From positions 8,323,001-8,387,000 of the forward strand of contig NZ_CP108067.1 of assembly GCF_036178145.1 (NCBI RefSeq): a DNA stretch of 64,000 bases, given 5' to 3'. Positions 7,836-15,040 of the stretch are shown in pieces. Each line of letters starts with the position of its first letter. Position 1 is the first letter of the stretch. Below the pieces are notes generated by a model, which made no database searches, had not been told where the DNA came from, and worked only from the letters and a program-made list of their open reading frames with translations. This DNA comes from Streptomyces sp. NBC_00273 (lineage in GTDB: Bacteria > Actinomycetota > Actinomycetes > Streptomycetales > Streptomycetaceae). Both the position numbers and the translations under genes were made by a program.

Positions 7836-9232
7836 GGCAGGTACCCCGGCAGGGGGTGGGCGGCGCACAGCTCGGACACCCGGGTGCGCACCCGGTCGCG
7901 CAGCACGTCCGGCAGTACGCCGCCCTGCGCGCGCAGCGCCGTGAGGACGTCGGCGACCAGGTCGGCGCACTCGGCGGCCACCGCGTGGTCCATCCCGCGC
8001 GCGGCCAGCGTGTTGGTGCCCAGCCGCAGTCCGCCCGTCACCCGGACCGGTGTGGTGTCGCCGGGGACCCGGTTGCGGTTGACGACGATCCCGCAGGACT
8101 CCAGGGCCTGCTCGGCGATGTCCCCGGTGACGCCGGTGCCGCGCAGGTCGAGCAGCACCATGTGGGTGTCCGTACCGCCCGTGACCAGCCGGAATCCCCG
8201 GTCCAGGAGCCGCTCCGCGATCGCCTGCGCGCCGTCGGCCAGCCGCTTGGCGACCTCCGCGAAGTCCGGGCTCGCCACGAAGTCCAGGGCCCGCGCCTTG
8301 GCCGCCACCGACGCCAGGTCGGGCGTGCCCTGGGTGAAGGGGAACACCGCGCGGCGCAGGGTCGCGGCCAGGGTGCCGCGCTCCGGTCCGGCCTTGCGGG
8401 CCTCCTTGCCGAGCAGGATCAGACCGCCGCGCGGGCCGTACAGCTGCTTGTAGGTGCTGGTGGTGGTCACGTGGGCGTGGTCGACGGGGCTCTGGTGGAG
8501 GCCGGCCGCGACCAGTCCCGCGATGTGCGAGATGTCGGCCAGGAGATAGGCGTTGGCCTCGTCCGCGATCTCCCGGAAGCGGGCGAAGTCGATGCTGCGG
8601 GGGTAGGCGCTCGCCCCGCAGACGATCAGCTTCGGGCGGTGCTCCAGGGCCAGTTCGCGGATCTGGTCGTAGTCGAGCAGCCCCTCCGGTGTCACCCGGT
8701 AGCCGTGGGCGCGGTAGTAGCGGCCCGTCACCGAGGCAGGGGAGCCGTGGGTGAGGTGGCCCCCGCAGTCCAGGTCCAGCCCGAGCAGGGAGTCGCCGGG
8801 GTTCAGCAGCGCCGTGATCACGGCGAGGTTGGCGGAGGAGCCGGAGTGCGGCTGCACGATCGCGTCCCGGGCCCCGAACGCCGCGCACGCCCGGTCGATC
8901 GCGAGGCGTTCGATCTCGTCGGCGACCCCGCAGCCGGCGTGGTAGCGGTTCCCGGGGAAGCCCTCGGCGGTCAGGTTTCCGAGCGCGCTGCCCTCGCAGG
9001 CCAACACGGAGGGGTCGGCGACGCTGGACGCCGCGACCATCATCAGGGTGTCGCGCTGGCGCGCCGACTCCCGGGCCAGCAGCGTGTACAGCTCGCCGTC
9101 GCGCTCTCTGAGCCGCGTCGCGGCGTGCCCGGCGAAATCGATCAGATCGGGATCGGACTCGGACCCGTGGCCGGGGCCGGGTGCCGCGGGCAGCTCCGGC
9201 TCGGTGACGGGCGCGGGCAGGGTGAGACTCAT
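7832..9232 (-). CDS. Serine hydroxymethyltransferase-like enzyme of the peptide cluster
   Basis: 466-residue PLP enzyme of the SHMT family. Visible are the GNRYHAGCGVADEIE segment, QPHSGSSANLAV, HLTHGSPAS, the LLADISHIAGLVAAG strand with the PLP Asp, and the lysine motif TTSTYKQLYGPRGG (Lys ~262; housekeeping GlyA usually has TTTHKTLRGPRGG). A Pro-rich N-terminal tail of about 30 residues precedes the fold. The divergent lysine loop and cluster position point to a specialised amino-acid enzyme rather than one-carbon metabolism. FmoH of the JBIR-34/35 cluster is an SHMT homologue that makes alpha-methylserine for a Cy-domain NRPS, a close logical parallel. It starts 54 bp after the Cy-A-PCP gene. 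Confidence 0.88.
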   Translation of the reverse strand: MSLTLPAPVTEPELPAAPGPGHGSESDPDLIDFAGHAATRLRERDGELYTLLARESARQRDTLMMVAASSVADPSVLACEGSALGNLTAEGFPGNRYHAGCGVADEIERLAIDRACAAFGARDAIVQPHSGSSANLAVITALLNPGDSLLGLDLDCGGHLTHGSPASVTGRYYRAHGYRVTPEGLLDYDQIRELALEHRPKLIVCGASAYPRSIDFARFREIADEANAYLLADISHIAGLVAAGLHQSPVDHAHVTTTSTYKQLYGPRGGLILLGKEARKAGPERGTLAATLRRAVFPFTQGTPDLASVAAKARALDFVASPDFAEVAKRLADGAQAIAERLLDRGFRLVTGGTDTHMVLLDLRGTGVTGDIAEQALESCGIVVNRNRVPGDTTPVRVTGGLRLGTNTLAARGMDHAVAAECADLVADVLTALRAQGGVLPDVLRDRVRTRVSELCAAHPLPGYLP

Positions 9233-9286
9233 GACTGTCCCCTCTCGGAATCGTCCGTGATGACCGTGCTGAACCGGCGCGTGTCC

Positions 9287-12200
9287 TCAGCCGTCCACAT
9301 CGGCGGTGCCCGTCTCGTCGGCCGCGTCGGCTGCGCCGGGTTCGTCCGCCTCCAGCTCGCCGAAGGCCTCGGCGGCCGCGACCGCCTCCGCGCCGTGCTG
9401 CTCGTCCGCGGCGATCTTCCCGGCCAGCTCGGAGATCAGCGGGTTCTGGAACACGGTCTTCACCGGCACCGGCACTCCCAGCAGCTCCTTGAGCAGACCG
9501 GCCAGCCGGGTACCGCTGAGGGAATCGCCGCCCAGGCTGAAGAAGTTGTCACCGGGCGCCACCCCGTCCAGGCCGAGGATGTCGGCGACCGCCGCACACA
9601 GCACGAGTTCCAGCGCGCTGCCCGACCCGTCCCCGGCGTCGCGCACGGCCGCCTCGTCGGCGGACTGCTGCCGCCCGGCGGAGGAGGCCAGTAGCAGCCG
9701 GTCGACCTTGCCGTTGCGGGTCAGCGGCAGCTCCGGCAGTACGGTGAGCGCGGCCGGCACCATGGAGCCGGGCAACTGCGCGGCGAGCCGCTCCAGCACC
9801 GGACCGGCCGCACCGGCCCCGGCCACGACGAAGGCGTGCAGCCGCCGCACCCCGTGCGCGCTGGTCGGAGCCACCACCACGGCCGCCTCGACCTCGGCGT
9901 CCTGGCGCAGCACGGCCTCGATCTCGCCGAGCTCGATCCGATGGCCCTGGATCTTCACCTGGAAGTCGTCCCGGCCCAGGATCTCGATGCTGCCGTCCGG
10001 CAGGTACCGGCCCAGGTCACCGGTCAGATAGGCGCGCTCGCCGCTCTCCGGGAGGTGCACGAAGCGGTTCGCGGTGCGCTCCGCGTCGTTCCAGTAGCCG
10101 AGTGCGAGCCCGACGTCGCTGGCGACGGCCATCTCGCCGACCACCCCGAGCGGGCGCTCGTGGGCGGCCGCATCGACGATGTAGTAGCGCTGGTTGGTGA
10201 TCGGCTTGCCGTACGGGATGCTCGTCCAGGAGGGGTCGACCTCGCCGATCGGCTGGAACAACGACCAGCAGATCGTCTCGGTCGGCCCGCCCGAACCCAC
10301 CACCTGGATCCGGGGGCTCTGCGCCCGCAGCCGGTCCGGCAGCGTCAGCGGGATCCAGTCGCCGGAGAGCACGGACAGCCGCAGGGACTCCAGCGGCCGG
10401 CCGCCGCCGCGCCGCTCGCGCACCTCGGCCTCGCCGACCAGCAGTTCCATCAGGACGGGTACGGAGTTCCACAGGGTGACCTGCTCGGCCTGGACCAGAT
10501 CGGCCCAGACGTCGGGCTCGGCGTGCTCGAACGGCGGCGGCAGCACCACGGTCCCGCCCTGCGTCAGCACCCCGAACACGTCGTAGATCGAGGCGTCGAA
10601 GTGCAGTCCGGAGATGGCCAGCAGCCGGTCCCGCGCACCGACCTCGAAGCGTGTCGCGACGTCGCGGATCAGGTTGACCACGCCGATGTGGTCGACCATC
10701 ACGCCCTTGGGCTCACCGGTCGAGCCCGACGTGAAGATCGTGTACGCGAGGTCCGCCGGGGTCTGCGCGGTGTCGGGCCGGGTGTCGGTCCCGGACTCGA
10801 AGTCCTGGTCCACCCGGTAGCGGCGGGCCGTGGGGGGCCAGCTGATCCGGGAGTCCAGCCAGGACTGGGTGAGGATCCGGTCGACCTTGGCCTCGGCGAG
10901 CAGGCGGCGCAGCCGCTCCGGCGGCACGGAGGGGTCCAGCGGCAGATAGGCGGCGCCGGAGGCGAGGATCCCGTACACCGCGGCGTACTGCTCCCAGCCC
11001 TTCTCCATCACCACGGCGACCAGCTCGCCCGGAGCCGCCCCGTGCTCGCGCAGCGTGTGCCCGATCCGCCAGGCGTACGAGGCCAGCTCCCCGTAGCTCA
11101 GCCGCCGACCGGCGTCCACCACGGCCTCGGCGCCGGGCGTGCGCTCCACCTGCTGGGCGAACAGCTCGTGCAAGGTGGTGTACGGGATCTGCCCGGCGGT
11201 GTCGTTGACCTGGCGGCGCAGCGTCCGCTCGGCCGCCGGGATCAGGTCGAAGCGCCGGGCGTGCAGGGCCTCCGGGTCCCGCGTGAGCCGCTCCAGGAGG
11301 TCCACGTACACGCCGAAGGCGGCGTCGACGAAGCCGGGCGCGAACGCACCGTCGACGAAGTCCCAGATGACGCGCAGCTCACCGGCCAGTTCGCGCAGCT
11401 GTACGTCGAGCGAGACCTGCGGGGTCTGCGAGATCGAGTACACCTCCCGGCCCAGGTCCGTGACGGGCCGGCGCACCGAGTAGTCGAGCAGGCTGGTCAC
11501 GACCACCGGCATGCCGGCCTGCGCGCCCACCCCGTGCAGCCGGGTCAGCTCGCGCAGCACGCGCACGCCGTTGAAGGCGCCGTGCTCCGCGTCGCGGGCG
11601 AGCTGGTCGCGCAGGGCGTGCGCCCGGTCCAGGAAGGTCGCGCCCGAACCGTCGGCGGCGAGCATCACGGCGTTGGTGAAGTCACCGAGGACGCCGGTGA
11701 TGTCCGGGTGCACCGCCGGGCGCTGGAAGATCGGGTAGTTGATGGTGAAGTCGGACTCCTCCGCCCAGCACCGGACCACTTCGGCGAAGGCGGCGGTCAG
11801 CAGGACCGACGGCGTCAGCCCCGCCTCGCGCGCCCGGGCCGAGAAGCGCTGCCAGTCCTCGGGGGAGAGGCGGTGCTCGCGCCGGTCGAAACGCACCTCG
11901 CGCCCGCCGGCGGCGGACCCGCCCGTGGGCAGCGAGGGAGCCGGCGGCAGCGTGGGCACCCGCTCCAGCCAGTAGTCGCGGGCGGCGCGGAAGGCCTCGG
12001 TGTGCGGCAGGGCGTCGGCGCGCCAGCGGGCGTACTCGGCGAAGCCGATGCCGGGCTCCGGGAGTTCGGCGTCCGGGTCCTCGTACAGGTCGACCAGCTC
12101 GGGGAAGAGCACCTGGAAGGCGCTGGAGGCGTCCAGTACCTGGAGGTCGATCCCGAGGTGGACCCGGCTCAGGTTCCCCGGGCCGCCCAGCCGGATGATC

Positions 12201-12589
12201 CGCAGGTCGAACAACGGCCAGCTGCCCACGGGGAAGACCACGTGGCTCATCTCGTCCCGCAGCGCGGCGAGCCGATCCCGCGAGGCGTCGGCGGACAGCC
12301 CGCTCAGGTCCACGACCGGTATCTCGAAGGGCAGCGGGTCGGCCGGCACCCACTGGGTACCGTCCGTGCGGCCGATCGCGCGGAGCATGTCGTGACGGGC
12401 GACCACCTTGCGCCAGGCGGCGGCGAAACGCTCGGGATCGAGGTCCGCGCGCTCCCATTCGAAGTATCCGTAGCAGCCGATACCGCCCAGCTCGACTGCT
12501 TCACCTCGCCCGATCATCAGTGCCTGCTGCGTCTCGGTCATCGGGAAGGACGCGGCACTGTCCGCGCGAGCGGGCAGGAGCTCGGTCAT
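9287..12589 (-). CDS. NRPS with Cy-A-PCP domains
   Basis: 1100 residues. An N-terminal heterocyclisation (Cy) domain is marked by FPMTETQQALMIGRG (~16), DLQVLDASS (the DxxxxD motif, ~147), GVLGDFTNAV and SISQTPQVSLD. The adenylation domain follows, with FTSGSTGEPKG (A3), HFDASIYDVFG (A4), GGPTET (A5), TGDLGRYLPDG (A7), GHRIELGEIE (A8) and NGKVD (A10). A PCP follows with LGGDSLSG (Ser ~1020), then an acidic tail. Cy domains condense and then dehydrate Ser, Thr or Cys to oxazoline or thiazoline rings. A hand alignment gives a code near DAYNVSSCWK, sharing six of ten positions with the cysteine code DLYNLSLIWK, with Ala for Leu at 236. There is no thioesterase. It heads the minus-strand operon, with GGAG before its ATG. 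Confidence 0.93.
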   Translation of the reverse strand: MTELLPARADSAASFPMTETQQALMIGRGEAVELGGIGCYGYFEWERADLDPERFAAAWRKVVARHDMLRAIGRTDGTQWVPADPLPFEIPVVDLSGLSADASRDRLAALRDEMSHVVFPVGSWPLFDLRIIRLGGPGNLSRVHLGIDLQVLDASSAFQVLFPELVDLYEDPDAELPEPGIGFAEYARWRADALPHTEAFRAARDYWLERVPTLPPAPSLPTGGSAAGGREVRFDRREHRLSPEDWQRFSARAREAGLTPSVLLTAAFAEVVRCWAEESDFTINYPIFQRPAVHPDITGVLGDFTNAVMLAADGSGATFLDRAHALRDQLARDAEHGAFNGVRVLRELTRLHGVGAQAGMPVVVTSLLDYSVRRPVTDLGREVYSISQTPQVSLDVQLRELAGELRVIWDFVDGAFAPGFVDAAFGVYVDLLERLTRDPEALHARRFDLIPAAERTLRRQVNDTAGQIPYTTLHELFAQQVERTPGAEAVVDAGRRLSYGELASYAWRIGHTLREHGAAPGELVAVVMEKGWEQYAAVYGILASGAAYLPLDPSVPPERLRRLLAEAKVDRILTQSWLDSRISWPPTARRYRVDQDFESGTDTRPDTAQTPADLAYTIFTSGSTGEPKGVMVDHIGVVNLIRDVATRFEVGARDRLLAISGLHFDASIYDVFGVLTQGGTVVLPPPFEHAEPDVWADLVQAEQVTLWNSVPVLMELLVGEAEVRERRGGGRPLESLRLSVLSGDWIPLTLPDRLRAQSPRIQVVGSGGPTETICWSLFQPIGEVDPSWTSIPYGKPITNQRYYIVDAAAHERPLGVVGEMAVASDVGLALGYWNDAERTANRFVHLPESGERAYLTGDLGRYLPDGSIEILGRDDFQVKIQGHRIELGEIEAVLRQDAEVEAAVVVAPTSAHGVRRLHAFVVAGAGAAGPVLERLAAQLPGSMVPAALTVLPELPLTRNGKVDRLLLASSAGRQQSADEAAVRDAGDGSGSALELVLCAAVADILGLDGVAPGDNFFSLGGDSLSGTRLAGLLKELLGVPVPVKTVFQNPLISELAGKIAADEQHGAEAVAAAEAFGELEADEPGAADAADETGTADVDG

Positions 12590-12656
12590 GGTCCAACTCC
12601 ATTCGGTGATACGGGCCGTTGGCTGGTGCGTGCCTGGGGTGGTGACGGGCCGGAGC

Positions 12657-12676
12657 GCCCTGCTGCGGGGCAGGGC
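12657..12676 (-). terminator. Small hairpin between SARP gene and NRPS
   Basis: Perfect 7-base inverted repeat gccctgc/gcagggc (12657-12663, 12670-12676) with a 6-base loop, just after the SARP stop and before the NRPS leader. It may end or attenuate SARP transcription before the NRPS operon. There is no U-tract. Confidence 0.4.
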
Positions 12677-12680
12677 GAGG

Positions 12681-14552
12681 CTAGGGGCGGTGAGTTAGCC
12701 GCCGGTTATGTTCCGTCCGGGCGGCGGCTCCGCGGTCGACCGCCGCCCCCTCGTCCAGGGAGAGCGCGAAGAGCCGTACGAGCGGATGGAACAGGTAGCA
12801 GGGCTGGCCCCACTCGTCCGCGCCACTGACCTCCAGCAGGGCCGCGTCGGCGAGCGCCTCCAGCAGCCGCTCGGCCTCGGGCTCCGGCAGGCCCAGCGAC
12901 AGTGCCGCCGCCGCGGCGGGGAACGGCTGCGGACCGAGCGCGGCCAACGCCGGGAACGCCACCCGCACCTCGGGGTCCAGCGCCCGCCAGGACGGCAGCA
13001 GCGAACCGTGCACGTCCAGATCGCCAGAGTGCAGCTCCCGCAGCCGGGTGACCGGATCCGCCAGCCGGCGGGCCAGTCGGTCCGGGGTGGAGTGCGGCCG
13101 GGCGGCGATCCGGGTCCCGACGATCCGCAGGGCCAGCGGCAGACCGGCGCAGTGCTCGACGATCGCGGACGCCGCACCGGGGGCCGAGGCCACCCGGGCG
13201 GGGCCGGCCGCGGCCGAGAGCAGCTCCAGCGAGTCCCGGCGCGCCAGGGGAGCCAGGGCCACGGTGTGCGCCCCGGCCACGGTGGGCAGGGCGGTCCGCC
13301 CGGTGACCAGGACCGCCGGCTCCGGGGTGTTCGGCAGCAGCGGCCCCAACTGCGCCGCCCCGGAGGCGTTGTCCAGCACGATCAGCAGCTGCCTGCCCCG
13401 GGTCCGCGCCCGGTAGAGCCGGACCAGCTGGTCCTGGTCCTCGGCGTCCGGTACGTCGTCCATCGGCCCCAGCGCGCGCAGCAGCCCGCGCAGCACCCGG
13501 GTGGGGTGCCGGGGAGTGCCGTCGGGTGCGCGTAGGTCGGCGTACAACTGGCCGTCGGGGAAGTGTCGTTGGCAGCGGTGGGCCGCGTGGACGGCCAGGG
13601 CGGTCTTTCCGAGTCCGGCCATGCCGGTGACCAGGACCCGGCGGGGCCGCCCGGAGCCCTGCGCATCGGGGGCCAGCGCACGGCACAGCAGCTCCAGTTC
13701 GGGCTCCCGGCCGGTGAAGTCGACGGTGTCGGGGGGCAGCATGGCCGGGGCGCCGTCCGGGCGGCCGGTCGCATCTCCCCGGGGGCCGGTCAGTAGGGCG
13801 GGCGCGGAGCGCGGCCGCCGGTCCAGGGTGCCCTCCAACAGCGCCCGGTAGGTGGCCCGGAGCTCCTCGCCGGGGTTGACCCCCAGCTCGTCGGCGAGCA
13901 CCGCGCGGCCGTGGTGGTAGAGGTGGATGGCGTCCGCCTGCCGCCCCGACCGACACAGGGCGGTCATCAGCTGGCACCGGATGCGCTCGCGCAGCGGGAA
14001 CTCGGCGACCAGGCCGGTGAGCTCGCCGGTGATCTGCTCGTGCCGTCCCAGCGCGAGATCGGCCGCGATGCGGTGCTCCAGAGTGACCGCCCGGGCCTCC
14101 GTCAGCCGGGGCGCCTCGGCGTCGGCGAGGTATTCCGTGGCGTTGGCGAAGGGCAGGCCGTTCCACCGGGCCAGGGCGCGGCGCAGCAGCTCACCGGCCT
14201 TTTCGAAGTCCTCGGCGACCAGTGCCTCGCGGCCGCTGAGCGCCAGCTCCTCGAATTCGCTCAGGTCGAGGGTCGCATTACCGATGCTCATGGCATATCC
14301 AGGCGGCCGACGATCGATCAGAACGTCGTCGCCGAGAATCTTGCGCAAGCGGGAAACATAGGTGTAGAGCTGTGCGCTGACGGTCGCCGGCGGGGCCCAG
14401 CCCCACAGCAGCCGGCACAGCCGTTCGTCGGAGATCACCTCTTCACGGGCCACGAGGAGCGCCGCGAGCACGGTGTGCAGCTTCGCCCCGGAGAACGCGA
14501 CCCGGCGGCCGTCCCGGCGTACCTCGACTGGCCCGAGCACTCGGAATTCCAT
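12681..14552 (-). CDS. SARP-type regulator with NB-ARC ATPase domain
   Basis: 623-residue AfsR-like transcription factor. The N-terminal winged-helix DNA-binding domain (MEFRVLGPVEVRRDG, residues 1-95) is followed by the bacterial transcriptional activation domain (~96-245) typical of Streptomyces antibiotic regulatory proteins. An NB-ARC STAND ATPase follows with Walker A GMAGLGKTALAV (~311), LIVLDNASG (Walker B) and a C-terminal winged-helix region. No TPR array follows, unlike AfsR. It is transcribed toward the Cy-A-PCP operon and is the likely pathway-specific activator. A strong inverted-repeat region lies just upstream of its start. Confidence 0.92.
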   Translation of the reverse strand: MEFRVLGPVEVRRDGRRVAFSGAKLHTVLAALLVAREEVISDERLCRLLWGWAPPATVSAQLYTYVSRLRKILGDDVLIDRRPPGYAMSIGNATLDLSEFEELALSGREALVAEDFEKAGELLRRALARWNGLPFANATEYLADAEAPRLTEARAVTLEHRIAADLALGRHEQITGELTGLVAEFPLRERIRCQLMTALCRSGRQADAIHLYHHGRAVLADELGVNPGEELRATYRALLEGTLDRRPRSAPALLTGPRGDATGRPDGAPAMLPPDTVDFTGREPELELLCRALAPDAQGSGRPRRVLVTGMAGLGKTALAVHAAHRCQRHFPDGQLYADLRAPDGTPRHPTRVLRGLLRALGPMDDVPDAEDQDQLVRLYRARTRGRQLLIVLDNASGAAQLGPLLPNTPEPAVLVTGRTALPTVAGAHTVALAPLARRDSLELLSAAAGPARVASAPGAASAIVEHCAGLPLALRIVGTRIAARPHSTPDRLARRLADPVTRLRELHSGDLDVHGSLLPSWRALDPEVRVAFPALAALGPQPFPAAAAALSLGLPEPEAERLLEALADAALLEVSGADEWGQPCYLFHPLVRLFALSLDEGAAVDRGAAARTEHNRRLTHRP

Positions 14553-14624
14553 CTACCGCCCCATCCGTGATTCATGGAGAAGAATCTCTGAACGAAGCTA
14601 GTGGAGTGCGTTGTCTCCTCGATA

Positions 14625-14662
14625 TCGTGACGATTTCGAGGGCGGACCGGGTCACGAAATCG
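14625..14662. promoter_or_regulatory. Nested inverted repeats in the SARP/peptide intergenic region
   Basis: Two overlapping perfect inverted repeats: tcgtgac (14625-14631) with gtcacga (14651-14657), and cgatttcg (14631-14638) with cgaaatcg (14655-14662). They lie between the divergent SARP gene (start 14552) and the small secreted peptide gene (start 14753). SARPs classically bind direct repeats, so this may be the site of another regulator or a hairpin. No clear -10/-35 pair could be assigned. Confidence 0.55.
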
Positions 14663-14752
14663 ATGGGACACAGAGCAAAAAGGAGGCGTCCCTACTGTTC
14701 CATTCATGCCGCAGCGAGCGGTAGCGATGTTCCACCGAGAGGGGATTCCCAG

Positions 14753-14974
14753 ATGCGCAGCACGCTGACGGTGAAGACGGCGAACACGACGGCGGCGGCC
14801 TGCCTGCTCGTTCTTGCAGGGGTGCTCGTCGGCGCGGGGGGAGCGCCCGCCGTCCTGGCGAACACGCACACCACCGTGCAGGCCGACGACGACATGCCCT
14901 GGGGCGTCGTCAAGCCGCTGGTCCCCCCGCACCCCGGCGCCGCCGGCAAGCACGGCGACATGCCCTGGGGCTGA
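14753..14974 (+). CDS. Small secreted peptide with two DMPWG motifs
   Basis: 73 residues, with ATG after a GAGAGGGG ribosome-binding site. The N-terminus is a Sec signal: basic start, hydrophobic core CLLVLAGVLVGAG (~17-29), and likely cleavage near AVLA (~36) or VQA (~44). The rest is a short hydrophilic tail with the pentapeptide DMPWG at 47-51 and again at the exact C-terminus 69-73, separated by a Pro/Gly-rich linker. I do not recognise a family. It lies between two SARP genes. A signalling peptide, an AfsS-like small effector or a processed precursor are all possible. High GC third positions and the exact repeat support real coding. Confidence 0.72.
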   Translation: MRSTLTVKTANTTAAACLLVLAGVLVGAGGAPAVLANTHTTVQADDDMPWGVVKPLVPPHPGAAGKHGDMPWG

Positions 14975-15040
14975 CCCGCCCCCGCTCCTGCCCCGCCCAC
15001 GACGCGCCGCCCCACGACGCGCCGCCGGCCGTCAGGCCGT

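Noticed and set aside
9836..12829. Plus-strand open frame of almost 1000 codons opposite the Cy-A-PCP gene
   Set aside because: Low-complexity Arg/Gly/His composition typical of antisense frames in GC-rich DNA; the minus strand encodes unmistakable Cy, A and PCP motifs.
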